A DNA stretch of 64,000 nucleotides from Rothia halotolerans (GCF_004136635.1 NZ_NOIU01000003.1:62001-126000), one strand, 5' to 3'. Positions 45,638 through 54,284 are shown, counted from the stretch's first letter. Translations and numbers: made by a program. Notes: generated by a model not told the origin, from the letters alone.

Positions 45638-46972
45638 ATGACTTCTACCCAGGCATCCTCCAGCGGGACTCCGCCGACGTCGGGCACCTCCGACGGGCGG
45701 GGCCCCGCTCTCCGGTCCCGAGGGGCGCAGGACGTCCCCTACGGCATCACCACCGCCGCCGCATGGTCATGGCGGGTCCTGATCATCCTCGCGATGGCGG
45801 GCGTGATCGTGTGGCTCTCCCGCCCGATCAGCACCGTCATCATCTCGGTGGCGGTGGCGGCCCTGCTGGCGGGGCTGCTCTACCCCGCCGTGCGGTGGCT
45901 GCGGAAGCGGCGGGTCCACGCGGGGATCGCCACCGCGATCACCGAGGTCGGGGCGATCATCCTGGTGGTGGGCCTGCTCGCGCTGGTGGGCCAGCAGCTG
46001 GTGGTCGGGTTCTCCGAGCTCTCCGACCAGGTGGTCGCCGGCTACCAGCAGCTCATGACCTGGCTCTCGGAGGGCCCGCTGCACCTGTCGGTGGAGCAGG
46101 TGGACAACGCGATCAACTCGCTGATCGAGACCGTCCGCAACAACTCCCAGCAGCTGCTCACCGGCGCGGCGGCCGTGGGGTCCACGGCCGGCGAGGTGGG
46201 CACCGGCCTGCTGATCACGCTGTTCACGCTCATCTTCTTCCTGCTCGAGGGCGAGCGCATCTGGCTGTTCCTGGTCAAGCTCTTCCCCCAGCAGGCCCGG
46301 CGCGCGGTCAACGGCGCCGGCCGCCGCGGCTGGCACTCGCTGGTCTCCTACGCCCGCATCCAGGTGTTCGTGGCCTTCGTCGACGCCGTCGGCATCGGCC
46401 TCTCGGCCTTCTTCCTGGGGGTGCCCCTGGCCTTCCCGCTGGGCGTGCTCGTCTTCCTCGGATCCTTCATCCCGGTCATCGGCGCCGTGGCGACGGGCGC
46501 GGTCGCCGTCCTGCTGGCGCTGGTCGCCAACGGCCCGTTCAATGCCCTGCTCATGCTGCTCATGGTGCTGCTGGTCCAGCAGATCGAGTCCCACATCCTG
46601 CAGCCGCTGGTGATGGGCAAGGCCGTCTCCCTGCACCCGCTGGCCGTGGTGCTGGCCGTGGCCCTGGGCTCCATGGTGCTGGGGATCGTCGGCGCGCTGT
46701 TCGCGGTGCCGGTCATGGCGGTGCTGAACACCGTGGTCAGGTACCTGGCCGGCCGTCAGTGGGAGCACGACACCCAGATCCGCGCCGAGCCCTTCAAGTA
46801 CCCCTGGGAGATCGCGCGGGAGTCCAAGAAGACGGCGGCCCAGCGGGTCAAGGACAGGATCTCGCGCGGCGAGTCGAAGAAGGACGCCGAGGAGGCGGAG
46901 CACCCCGCCGCGGCGTCCCAGCAGCCGGGAGACGGGGAGGCGGCCTCCGCGCGCACGACGTCGGAGGACTAG
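45638..46972 (+). CDS. AI-2E family transporter
   Basis: The 444-residue protein has an N-terminal polar tail of ~40 residues, about eight helices and a periplasmic segment (around 130-185) typical of the family. GSFIPVIGAVATGAVAVLLA and SHILQPLVMGKAVSLHPL are the conserved C-terminal blocks. Members export small molecules or act as Na+/H+ antiporters; despite the name, AI-2 export is not implied. The last ~60 residues are a charged cytoplasmic tail. An upstream in-frame start would precede the promoter, so ATG 45638 is chosen. Confidence 0.88.
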   Translation: MTSTQASSSGTPPTSGTSDGRGPALRSRGAQDVPYGITTAAAWSWRVLIILAMAGVIVWLSRPISTVIISVAVAALLAGLLYPAVRWLRKRRVHAGIATAITEVGAIILVVGLLALVGQQLVVGFSELSDQVVAGYQQLMTWLSEGPLHLSVEQVDNAINSLIETVRNNSQQLLTGAAAVGSTAGEVGTGLLITLFTLIFFLLEGERIWLFLVKLFPQQARRAVNGAGRRGWHSLVSYARIQVFVAFVDAVGIGLSAFFLGVPLAFPLGVLVFLGSFIPVIGAVATGAVAVLLALVANGPFNALLMLLMVLLVQQIESHILQPLVMGKAVSLHPLAVVLAVALGSMVLGIVGALFAVPVMAVLNTVVRYLAGRQWEHDTQIRAEPFKYPWEIARESKKTAAQRVKDRISRGESKKDAEEAEHPAAASQQPGDGEAASARTTSED

Positions 46973-47017
46973 TCTCGTAGGGGGGCGCGACGGTCCGCGC
47001 CCGGTAAGGACTCAAGC

Positions 47018-48268
47018 ATGCATCATCTGGAGAATCTCCCGGTCACCATCCAGGACATCGAGGCGGCGGCGAAGCTGCTGGAGGGGATCACCGAGGTCAC
47101 CCCGGTCGCCCACTCCCGCGCGCTCGAGCGGGAGATCGGGTCCCCCGTGCACCTGAAGGCGGAGAACCTGCAGCGCTCGGGCTCGTTCAAGGTCCGAGGG
47201 GCCTACACCCGGATGGCCAAGCTCTCCGAGGAGGAGAAGGCGGCCGGCGTCGTCGCGGCCTCGGCGGGCAACCACGCCCAGGGGGTGGCGCTCGCCGCCT
47301 CCAAGCTGGAGATCTCGGCCAGGATCTACATGCCCAAGGGCGCGGCCCTGCCGAAGATCGCGGCGACGCAGAGCCACGGCGCCGAGGTCATCCTGCACGG
47401 GAGCACCGTGGACGAGGCGCTGGCGGAGGCGAAGCGCTACGCCGATCAGGTCGGCGCCGTCTTCGTCCACCCCTTCGACAACCCGGACATCATCGCCGGC
47501 CAGGGCACGCTCGGGCTGGAGGTCATCCGGCAGGTGCCGGACGTGGAGACCATCATCACCGGCGTCGGCGGCGGAGGGCTGCTGGCGGGGGTCGCGATCG
47601 CCGCCAAGGCGCACGAGGCCCGCACCGGCCGGAGGATCCGCGTGATCGGGGTCCAGGCGGAGCACGCCGCGGCCTACCCGCCCTCGCTGGCCGCGGACGC
47701 GCTCGTGCCGCTCAAGCGGGTCTCGACCATCGCCGACGGCATCGCGGTGGGGCGGCCGGGCCAGCTGCCCTTCTCCATCATCAAGGAGCTGGTGGACGAC
47801 GTCGTGACCGTCTCCGAGGACGGCCTCGCCCGCGCCCTCATCTTCCTCATCGAGCGCAACAAGCTGGTGGTCGAGCCCGCCGGGGCGGTGGGCGTCGCGG
47901 CGCTGCTCGACGGCGAGCTCACCGAGCGCTACGGCGACCTGGGCTCCACGGTGTGCCTGCTCTCAGGCGGCAACATCGACCCGATGCTCATGCTCAAGGT
48001 GATCCAGCGGGGGCTCTCGGCGGCGGGACGCTACCTGACCATCAAGATCATGCTCACGGACCGCCCCGGCGAGCTCGCGACCATCTCGCGGGTCATCGCC
48101 GAGTGCGACGCCAACGTGACCGGCGTCGACCACACGCGGGTGGGCGGCTCGCTCTCGATGGGGGACGTCTCGATCACCATCGACATGGAGACCAAGGGCA
48201 ACGAGCACAGCGACGAGGTGCTGCGGGCCCTGGAGGCCGAGGGACTGCAGCCCATCGTGGTCTCCTAG
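47018..48268 (+). CDS. ilvA: Threonine ammonia-lyase (threonine dehydratase)
   Basis: The enzyme deaminates threonine to 2-oxobutyrate, feeding isoleucine synthesis or threonine breakdown. The 416-residue protein binds PLP at K58 (SGSFKVRGAY), with the phosphate loop GVGGGGLLAG near 185. The C-terminal ~85 residues are a single ACT-type regulatory domain (TIKIMLTDRPGELATISR), the layout of shorter catabolic-type dehydratases rather than the two-domain E. coli IlvA. taagga precedes ATG 47018. A seven-copy heptamer repeat begins at the first base after the stop. Confidence 0.93.
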   Translation: MHHLENLPVTIQDIEAAAKLLEGITEVTPVAHSRALEREIGSPVHLKAENLQRSGSFKVRGAYTRMAKLSEEEKAAGVVAASAGNHAQGVALAASKLEISARIYMPKGAALPKIAATQSHGAEVILHGSTVDEALAEAKRYADQVGAVFVHPFDNPDIIAGQGTLGLEVIRQVPDVETIITGVGGGGLLAGVAIAAKAHEARTGRRIRVIGVQAEHAAAYPPSLAADALVPLKRVSTIADGIAVGRPGQLPFSIIKELVDDVVTVSEDGLARALIFLIERNKLVVEPAGAVGVAALLDGELTERYGDLGSTVCLLSGGNIDPMLMLKVIQRGLSAAGRYLTIKIMLTDRPGELATISRVIAECDANVTGVDHTRVGGSLSMGDVSITIDMETKGNEHSDEVLRALEAEGLQPIVVS

Positions 48269-48317
48269 GCCGGGTGCCGGGTGCCGGGTGCCGGGTGCCG
48301 GGTGCCGGGTGCCGGGT
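48269..48317 (+). repeat. Seven perfect tandem copies of a 7 bp unit
   Basis: The unit gccgggt is repeated seven times without interruption (49 bp), beginning at the base immediately following the ilvA TAG. The copy number is a good candidate for strand-slippage variation. It is not coding in any supported frame. Confidence 0.95.
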
Positions 48318-48410
48318 CTTGGGCGCCGCGCCACCAGCGCTCGCTCGCAGGATCCCTGAGCCTAGGCGTCAGCCCCGCGCTGTTCCTCGCGGCCCCATGG
48401 GCGGGGACGA

Positions 48411-48443
48411 CGAAGGCCGCGACCCCTCGGGTCGCGGCCTTCG
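48411..48443. terminator. Bidirectional terminator between ilvA and greA
   Basis: A perfect 15 bp stem (48411-48425 with 48429-48443) has the 3-nt loop ctc. It lies between convergent genes, 35 nt from the greA stop. Confidence 0.85.
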
Positions 48444-48477
48444 CGCATCCTCGGCCGGGCGCTGAGGCCCGCCGCGG

Positions 48478-48978
48478 TCAGTAGGGCTTGGCGGAGATCA
48501 CCTTGAGGGTGATGTCCTTGCCGTTGGGGGCCTCGTAGGTCAGCTGGTCGCCGACGCGGTGCCCGTTGATGGCCTGGCCCATGGGGGACTTCTCGCTGAA
48601 GACCTGGATGTCCTGGTCGCCCACCAGCGTGTCCGCGACCTCCCGGCTGCCCAGCAGGAAGGTCAGGGTCCTGCCGCTGATCTCGGCCTCCACCAGCATC
48701 CCGGGCTCGACGACGCCGTCGTCCGCCGGCTTCTGGCCGACCTCCGAGTGCTCGATGAGGTACTTCAGCTGCGCGATGCGCCCCTCGTTCTTGCCCTGCT
48801 CCTCCTTGGCCGCGTGGTACCCGCCGTTCTCGCGCAGGTCCCCCTCCTCGCGGGCGGCCTCGATGCGGTCGACGATCTCCTGGCGCTTGGGGCCCTGGCG
48901 CTCCTCGAGCTCCGCCTGGAGCCGGTCGTAGGCCTCCTGGGTGAGCCAGGCGCCGGATTCGGTGGTTTCTTCAGACAT
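48478..48978 (-). CDS. greA: Transcription elongation factor GreA
   Basis: GreA enters the RNA polymerase secondary channel and stimulates cleavage of backtracked RNA. The 166-residue protein has an N-terminal coiled coil (about 10-80) whose tip carries the acidic residues D47 and E50 in GDLRENGGYHAAKEE, and a C-terminal FKBP-like domain. ATG 48978 is preceded by GAGGAG; an upstream in-frame ATG adds 32 unconserved residues. The order greA, DUF4307, mca is conserved with mycobacteria. Confidence 0.94.
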   Translation of the reverse strand: MSEETTESGAWLTQEAYDRLQAELEERQGPKRQEIVDRIEAAREEGDLRENGGYHAAKEEQGKNEGRIAQLKYLIEHSEVGQKPADDGVVEPGMLVEAEISGRTLTFLLGSREVADTLVGDQDIQVFSEKSPMGQAINGHRVGDQLTYEAPNGKDITLKVISAKPY

Positions 48979-49148
48979 AGTCGCTCCTCGGGGTGACGCC
49001 GCGGGACGTGTGTGCTCCCGCGGCCGGGGGGTCGGTCCCCGGTCACGTCGTTTCGGATAGATAAAACCCGCCACGGGATGCCCATGGCGGGATACGTCGG
49101 TCCTTCGAGTGTAACGAGTGACGCAGAGAACGTCAGAAGATTTCGCCG

Positions 49149-49565
49149 CTAGCTGTCACTCGGCCAGCAGGAGTCGACGGTCACCGTGTGGGCGGGGGAG
49201 GTGGTGAGCAGCTGCACGTGGTGCGCGGAGGTCCTGTTGCTCAGCTGGTCCTCGGGCACCTCGCCGATGCTGACCTCGTCCCAGCCGACGGTGGCGTGCT
49301 GGTCGTTCAGGGCCTGGACCGCGCAGGTCACCACGGCGTCGTCGTCCTTGGTCAGCTCGAAGTCCAGGCCCGCCTGGTCGGCGGACTCGATGTCGAAGCT
49401 GACCTCCTTGAAGGTGGGGGCGTCCGCGTCGGAGAGCGCGATCCAGGCGGCGAAGGCCGCCGAGACGATGATCGCGACGGCGGCGATGGCCAGCCAGGCG
49501 CGGGTGCCCAGCCGCTTCCTGGGGCGTTGCCTGCCGTAGCGCTGGTCTAGAGTGGGAGAGGTCAA
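49149..49565 (-). CDS. DUF4307 family membrane protein
   Basis: The 138-residue protein has a short basic N-terminus (RYGRQRPRKR), one membrane helix (about 22-44) and a predicted beta-rich exported domain with two Cys residues (C81, C133). The family is known only by domain number and lies between greA and mca in many actinobacteria. The start appears to be TTG 49565, with a poor agaga-type ribosome binding site; no in-frame ATG or GTG lies near it. It is divergent from mca. Confidence 0.8.
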   Translation of the reverse strand: MTSPTLDQRYGRQRPRKRLGTRAWLAIAAVAIIVSAAFAAWIALSDADAPTFKEVSFDIESADQAGLDFELTKDDDAVVTCAVQALNDQHATVGWDEVSIGEVPEDQLSNRTSAHHVQLLTTSPAHTVTVDSCWPSDS

Positions 49566-49674
49566 TTTCTCTGAGGGTGCCTGCCAGTCGAAGGGTGTAC
49601 CGGCCGGGGCCGGGCACTGCGTCAGTGGTCACTGCACGGTGCCGTCCCGTGAGGGTATCGTGAACTCGTCACCA

Positions 49675-49680
49675 TTGTAT
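49675..49680 (+). promoter_or_regulatory. Possible -10 of mca
   Basis: TTGTAT lies 7 nt before ATG 49688 (spacer cgaaagg). The match to consensus is partial, and GTG 49703 with its own purine-rich upstream sequence is a competing start. Confidence 0.3.
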
Positions 49681-49687
49681 CGAAAGG

Positions 49688-50707
49688 ATGGGGTGTCAGG
49701 CTGTGCCAGACCCGCAGGAACCGGCTTCGGCCGTCGTCTCCGACCATGCATCTTCTCGCCCGGACTTCTCCGGGCTGAGGATCCTCGCGATCCACGCGCA
49801 CCCGGATGACGAGTCGAGCAAGGGCGCCGCCTCGATGGCGTACTACGCGGCGCACGGAGCGCGCGTGATGGTGCTCAGCTGCACGGGGGGCGAGCGCGGC
49901 TCGATCCTCAACCCCGGCGTCGAGGAGAATCCCCGCTCGCACTGGGACCTGCCCGGGCTGCGTCATCAGGAGATGGCGAACGCCCAGCGCGCGCTCGGCG
50001 TCGAGCACCGCTGGCTCGGGTTCACGGACTCCGGCCTGCCCGAGGGGGACCCCCTGCCGCCGCTGCCGTGGGGCAGCTTCGCGACGCTGCCCCTGGAGCG
50101 CGCCGCGGCGCCGGTCGTCGGCCTCGTGCGCAGCTTCAAGCCGCACGTGATCCTCTCCTACGACGAGAACGGCGGCTACCCCCACCCCGACCACATCATG
50201 TCCCACAAGGTCTCCATCGAGGCCTGGGACGCGGCGGGCGACGCCTCGCGCTACCCCGGCACGGGCGAGCCCTGGACGCCGGCGAAGCTCTACTACGACC
50301 GGGCCTTCAACGTGGACCGCTTCAAGGCCCTGCACGAGGCCCTCACGGAGCGCGGCATCCCCTCCCCGTACGCCGAGCGCCTGGCCCAGTGGGCCGAGTC
50401 GGAGCCGGAGGGCGCCCCGCCGGTCTCGCGGCACAGCACGACCACCCAGATCCCGTGCGCCGAGTTCTTCGACCAGCGCGACGCCGCCCTCGTCGCCCAC
50501 GTCTCCCAGGTGGACCCGGACGGCTTCTTCTTCGCCGTGCCCACGGAGATCCAGCAGCAGGTCTGGCCCTGGGAGGACTACACGCTGGTGGAGAGCCGCG
50601 TGGAGACCACGACGCCGGAGGACGACTTCGGAGCCGGGATCGACTACGCCGCAGAGGGCGGGACGGCGGGTGCCGAGGGCGCCGGACGGAGCGCTGGGGC
50701 CCGATGA
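49688..50707 (+). CDS. mca: Mycothiol S-conjugate amidase
   Basis: Mca cleaves mycothiol S-conjugates of toxic electrophiles, releasing a mercapturic acid for export and recycling GlcN-inositol. The 339-residue protein has the LmbE/PIG-L zinc motif AIHAHPDDESSKGAA (H38, D41) and the distal GGYPHPDHIMSH. It is longer than the deacetylase MshB in the C-terminal half, as expected for Mca. ATG 49688 or GTG 49703 may be the start. Presence of mca implies the cell makes mycothiol, an actinobacterial thiol. Confidence 0.92.
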   Translation: MGCQAVPDPQEPASAVVSDHASSRPDFSGLRILAIHAHPDDESSKGAASMAYYAAHGARVMVLSCTGGERGSILNPGVEENPRSHWDLPGLRHQEMANAQRALGVEHRWLGFTDSGLPEGDPLPPLPWGSFATLPLERAAAPVVGLVRSFKPHVILSYDENGGYPHPDHIMSHKVSIEAWDAAGDASRYPGTGEPWTPAKLYYDRAFNVDRFKALHEALTERGIPSPYAERLAQWAESEPEGAPPVSRHSTTTQIPCAEFFDQRDAALVAHVSQVDPDGFFFAVPTEIQQQVWPWEDYTLVESRVETTTPEDDFGAGIDYAAEGGTAGAEGAGRSAGAR

Positions 50708-51057
50708 GCGCGGCGATGCTGAACGCCGCCGTGCTGTTCGCGGCGCCGGGGCAGGAGTCCCCGACCCTCAAGCCGGGTCTCGACCCGAATCAGGTGGCGC
50801 CCGGCACCATCGGATTCGTCGTCACCTTCATCCTGGTGGTGGCGGTGGTGCTGCTGATCCTGGACCACACGCGCCGTCAGCGGCGGATGAAGAACCGCTT
50901 CGACTACGCGATGGCCCGGGAGGCCGAGGAGCGGCGTGCCCGGGAGGAGGGCTCCGCCGGCGCCGCGGCCCCCTCCGGAGAGGCCGCCGACGCCGAGGAC
51001 CGGGGCGGGCCCGAGGGCGAGGCGGGGGAGGCCCCGCGCGACCCCTCGGACCGCTAG
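50704..51057 (+). CDS. Small single-helix membrane protein downstream of mca
   Basis: The 117-residue protein starts at an ATG overlapping the mca stop (ATGA), so it is translationally coupled. It has a short extracytoplasmic N-terminus (PGQESPTLKPGLDPNQ), one helix (about 35-54), a basic stretch (HTRRQRRMKNR) and an acidic/Ala-rich tail. A small protein in this position after mca is conserved in mycobacteria; its function is unknown. Confidence 0.75.
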   Translation: MSAAMLNAAVLFAAPGQESPTLKPGLDPNQVAPGTIGFVVTFILVVAVVLLILDHTRRQRRMKNRFDYAMAREAEERRAREEGSAGAAAPSGEAADAEDRGGPEGEAGEAPRDPSDR

Positions 51058-51068
51058 GTCCGCGGACC

Positions 51069-51094
51069 GCCGCCCGGCTGCTCGGCCGGGCGGC
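51069..51094. terminator. Hairpin between the mca operon and hlyIII
   Basis: gccgcccggc and gccgggcggc form a perfect 10 bp stem with the loop tgctcg, 11 nt after the upstream stop, between convergent genes. Confidence 0.75.
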
Positions 51095-51134
51095 CCGCGC
51101 ACGCCGTGCCGCCCGGAGGGGGCCCGGCCCGCCC

Positions 51135-51956
51135 TCAGGCGTGCAGGGCGAACACGATGGCGACGTAGTGGCAGGCGAAGCCCAGGATCGTGCACACGTG
51201 GAAGAGCTCGTGGAAGCCGAAGACCCGCGGGGACAGATGCGGCCGCTTCAGGGCGTAGAACACCGCGCCGGTGATGTAGCACGCGCCCCCGGCCGCGATC
51301 AGCAGGGTGGCCACGGGGCTGACGCTCCAGAAGTCGCCCAGGTAGAACACCGCCATGAGCCCCATCACCACGTACAGCGGCGTGTAGAGCATCCGCGGCG
51401 CCTGGGTCCAGAAGACCCGGAAGACGATCAGCAGGAGCGCGCATCCCCAGATGCTCCACAGCAGCACGGCCGTCCTGGGCTGCGTCAGCATGACCAGCGC
51501 CAGCGGCGTGTAGGTCCCGGCGATGATGAGCGAGATGTTCGAGTGGTCCAGCCGCTTGAGCAGCAGTTGGGCCCGCGGGGACCAGTAGGCGCGGTGGTAC
51601 ATCCCCGAGACCCCGAAGAGGACGACGCTGGTCAGCGCGAACACCGCGCACGCGGCGGAGCGCTCGCCCCCGCCCGCCAGGACGATCAGCACGATGCCGG
51701 CGGCGAACGCCACCGGTGCGAAGGAGGCGTGCAGCCACCCGCGCCACAGCGGCTTGCGCTCGAGCACGTCGGCGAAGCGGTGCGCGGCGGAGCTGGCCAC
51801 GTCCTCGGCGTAGGAGGCCGCGGCGCGCGTGGCGGAGCCGGCCCGGGCGCGCAGCTGCTCGGCCCGGCGCTCGAGGCGCTCGGCCTGCGCCAGCCGCCGG
51901 TGCGAGCGCCGGTCTCCGGCCCGCTCGCCCGTGTCCGCTCCGGACCCACCAGCCAT
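51135..51956 (-). CDS. Hemolysin III / PAQR family membrane protein
   Basis: The 273-residue protein has an Arg-rich cytoplasmic N-terminus (~65 residues) and seven membrane helices. PAQR metal-site residues are visible in SGMYHR, LDHSNISLIIAGTYTP and GFHELFHVCTILGFACHY. Bacterial members were named from a cytolysin but the usual role is unclear. The same gene lies between mca and uppS in mycobacteria. ATG 51956 has aggtggga upstream. Confidence 0.88.
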   Translation of the reverse strand: MAGGSGADTGERAGDRRSHRRLAQAERLERRAEQLRARAGSATRAAASYAEDVASSAAHRFADVLERKPLWRGWLHASFAPVAFAAGIVLIVLAGGGERSAACAVFALTSVVLFGVSGMYHRAYWSPRAQLLLKRLDHSNISLIIAGTYTPLALVMLTQPRTAVLLWSIWGCALLLIVFRVFWTQAPRMLYTPLYVVMGLMAVFYLGDFWSVSPVATLLIAAGGACYITGAVFYALKRPHLSPRVFGFHELFHVCTILGFACHYVAIVFALHA

Positions 51957-52258
51957 GCATTCCCACCTTCCGAGGCGTCGTACGCACTCATCGTAGCGGG
52001 CGGGTCCGTGAGTTGCCTGGGGGCGGGCGCCCCTCCGGCCGCGAGCGCCCAGGCGGCAGCGAGCGTCCCGGCCGCCGCGGGCGCCCCTCCGTCCCGGGCG
52101 CCGCGCCCGCCGCGCCTGCCGCGAGCGTCCCGCCTGTGGACACGGCGGGAAGCACGCCGCGGGCGGAGTACGGTTAGACTGGTCCGGCCGTCCTCGTGCC
52201 CCGCTGCGGGCTCGGCGTCGGGCGGACAGCAGAGGAACCCGGATGGGGAAGGACGAGC
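51957..52258. other. hlyIII-uppS intergenic region with uppS promoter
   Basis: About 300 bp of very GC-rich noncoding sequence. TAGACT at 52175-52180 is a likely -10 for uppS, implying a ~70 nt leader that ends in GGAAGGA (52247-52253). Short gcgagcgtccc repeats occur near 52050-52130. Confidence 0.4.
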
Positions 52259-53020
52259 ATGAAGCTACCGAAGCCTCTCTACGCGATCTACGAACGCAGG
52301 CTCGTCTCGTCGATCCCCGCGGACCGGCTGCCCCGCCACGTGGGCGTGATGGTGGACGGCAACCGGCGCTGGGCCAAGCTTATGGGGGAGCCCACCAAGC
52401 ACGGCCACCAGAAGGGGGCCGAGCGGATCGTCGAGTTCCTCGGCTGGTGCCGGGAGCTGGGGATCGACGTCGTGACCCTCTACATGCTCTCGACCGAGAA
52501 CCTGAAGCGCCCCGCCTCGGAGCTGGGCGACCTGATGAGCGTGATCGACGACCTGCTCCAGCAGCTGGGCGAGAGCGGCACGGCCCGCCTCCAGCCGATG
52601 GGGGCCCTGGAACTCCTGCCCGAGGCGCTCTACCAGAACCTGCAGCGGGTGACCGAGCAGACCGCCGGTGCGCGGGGGCTGCACGTGAACATCGCGGTCG
52701 GGTACGGCGGCCGGCAGGAGATCGTCGACGCCGTCCGGGAGCTGCTCGGGGAGGCGGCGGACCAGGGGCGGGACATGCGCGAGGTCGCGCGGACCCTTCG
52801 CGCGGACGACATCTCGGGCTATCTCTACACCCGCGGCCAGCCGGACCCCGACCTGGTGATCCGCACCTCGGGGGAGCAGCGGCTCTCCGGGTTCATGATG
52901 TGGCAGTCGGCCTACTCGGAGTTCTACTTCTGCGAGGCGCTGTGGCCCGACTTCCGACGGGTCGACTTCCTGCGGGCCCTCCGCGACTTCGCGAGCCGCC
53001 AGCGGCGCTTCGGCTCCTGA
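52259..53020 (+). CDS. uppS: Isoprenyl diphosphate synthase (UppS family)
   Basis: Cis-prenyltransferases build polyprenyl diphosphate carriers for peptidoglycan and arabinogalactan-type polymers. The 253-residue protein has VMVDGNRRWA with D33 (Mg-diphosphate), HGHQKGAERI, TLYMLSTEN and PDLVIRTSGEQRLSGF. Actinobacteria commonly hold two paralogues, one making short (Z,E)-farnesyl and one making decaprenyl diphosphate; synteny with mca and hlyIII suggests the former, but this cannot be proven here. ATG 52259 follows GGAAGGA; an earlier in-frame start is unsupported. Confidence 0.92.
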   Translation: MKLPKPLYAIYERRLVSSIPADRLPRHVGVMVDGNRRWAKLMGEPTKHGHQKGAERIVEFLGWCRELGIDVVTLYMLSTENLKRPASELGDLMSVIDDLLQQLGESGTARLQPMGALELLPEALYQNLQRVTEQTAGARGLHVNIAVGYGGRQEIVDAVRELLGEAADQGRDMREVARTLRADDISGYLYTRGQPDPDLVIRTSGEQRLSGFMMWQSAYSEFYFCEALWPDFRRVDFLRALRDFASRQRRFGS

Positions 53021-53035
53021 GCGGGCGGGCCCGCC

Positions 53036-53572
53036 GTGCTGCGGCTGCTCGCCGGCTGGTGGTCCGACTCCGGAGGGGAGGGGACGGGAGCCCTCGCGGC
53101 GCTGCTGGGCGGGCTCTCGGTCCTGGCGGCGCTCGCCGTGGGGGCGCGGCTGGGCTGGTCCGACGCCGTCGGGCACCGGCTGCCCCGCCGGTGGGTCGAT
53201 GCCCTCTACCCCCTGGCGGTGGCGCCCGCCGCGGCGGCCTTCCTCCTCGCGGGGAGGCCTGGGGCGCTGCTCGGCGGCCTCGCCGGGGCCCTCCTGCACG
53301 TCGCGGTCCCGCTCCTGGCGCGCTGCCTCTCGCCGGGGGCGGTGGGCCGGGGCGACGTCCGCCTGGCCCCGGCCCTGGGCGCGCTCCTGGGGCTCCTCTC
53401 CGTGCCGCACGCGGCGGCCGGACTGCTGCTGACCGCGCTGCTGGGCGGGCTGTGGGCGGCCCTGCTGGTCCTGGCCGGGCGGGCGAGGCCGGAGGACCGC
53501 CTCGCCCTGGGGCCGTGGATGCTGCTGGGCGCGGCGGCGGTCTGGCTGGCCGCCCCCGCGCGCCTGCTCTGA
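53036..53572 (+). CDS. A24 prepilin peptidase-like membrane protein
   Basis: The 178-residue protein is almost entirely hydrophobic. It has two Asp motifs at the positions used by type IV prepilin peptidases: D43 in GWSDAVGHRLPRRW and D107 in GRGDVRLAPALG. It lacks the N-terminal methylase domain of full-length enzymes, as many short A24 proteins do. No pilin genes are nearby. GTG 53036 lies 15 bp after uppS and has no strong ribosome binding site, so the start is tentative. Confidence 0.65.
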   Translation: MLRLLAGWWSDSGGEGTGALAALLGGLSVLAALAVGARLGWSDAVGHRLPRRWVDALYPLAVAPAAAAFLLAGRPGALLGGLAGALLHVAVPLLARCLSPGAVGRGDVRLAPALGALLGLLSVPHAAAGLLLTALLGGLWAALLVLAGRARPEDRLALGPWMLLGAAAVWLAAPARLL

Positions 53573-53638
53573 GCCGCCGGGCGGCTAGTAGGGTGGTCAC
53601 GTCAGACCGGCCGCAGCCCCTCACCGAGGAGGAACCCC

Positions 53639-54115
53639 ATGCCCACCCCCGAGTTCGTGCTGAAGCTCCGCGAGAAGATCGGCCACGACCTGCTGTGGAT
53701 GACCGGGGTGACGGCGGTGATCTTCGACGAGCAGGGACGCATCCTGCTGTGCCGGCGCTCCGACAACGGCGCCTGGACGCCGATCACGGGGATCGTCGAC
53801 CCGGGGGAGGAGCCTGCGGTGACCGCCGCGCGCGAGGCCGAGGAGGAGGCCGGCGTCGTCGTGGAGGTCGAGGGGCTGGCCGCGGTCAAGAGCGAGTCCC
53901 CGCGGCGGTTCCCCAACGGGGACAACGTGCAGTTCATGGACCTGACCTTCCGCTGCCGCTACCTCAGCGGCACGGCGCGGGTGAACGACGACGAGTCCAC
54001 CGAGGTGGTCTGGGCCTCGCCCGGTGAGCTGCCGGAGATGAGCCCCCGCATGCTGCGGCGCATCCGCGACGCCGCGGAGTTCGACGGCACCACCCGCTTC
54101 GTCCGCGGGGATTGA
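53639..54115 (+). CDS. Nudix hydrolase
   Basis: The 158-residue protein contains a perfect Nudix box at residues 51-73 (G51, E57, R65, E66, E69, E70, G72), which binds Mg2+ for hydrolysis of nucleoside diphosphate derivatives. The N-terminal sequence and total length resemble ADP-ribose or NADH-type Nudix enzymes, but substrate is not determinable. ATG 53639 is preceded by gaggagga. A four-copy 21 bp tandem repeat starts at the stop codon. Confidence 0.9.
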   Translation: MPTPEFVLKLREKIGHDLLWMTGVTAVIFDEQGRILLCRRSDNGAWTPITGIVDPGEEPAVTAAREAEEEAGVVVEVEGLAAVKSESPRRFPNGDNVQFMDLTFRCRYLSGTARVNDDESTEVVWASPGELPEMSPRMLRRIRDAAEFDGTTRFVRGD

Positions 54116-54197
54116 GGGCCCGCCCGGGAAGGCCGAGGGCTCGCCCGGGAACGCCGAGGGCCCGATCGGGCAGGGCGAGGGCCCGCCGGGGCCGGGG
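54114..54197 (+). repeat. Four imperfect tandem copies of a 21 bp unit
   Basis: Units beginning gagggcccg occur at 54114, 54135, 54156 and 54177, each 21 bp; the first overlaps the Nudix stop codon. The copies differ at several positions, unlike the perfect heptamer repeat at 48269. Confidence 0.8.
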
Positions 54198-54239
54198 CGG
54201 CTCGGGACACCGCTCTCTGCCCGCCGGAAGACCCCGTGC

Positions 54240-54284
54240 GCAGCGCGAAGCCCCCGCGAGGATCTCGCGGGGGCTTCGCGCTGC
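54240..54284. terminator. Bidirectional terminator between the Nudix gene and poxB
   Basis: A perfect 21 bp stem (54240-54260 with 54264-54284) with the loop gat lies between convergent genes. It is one of the longest uninterrupted stems here. Confidence 0.9.

Noticed and set aside
48269-48317. Tandem array as a possible CRISPR
   Set aside because: The unit is 7 bp with no spacers and there are no cas genes; it is a simple heptamer repeat.
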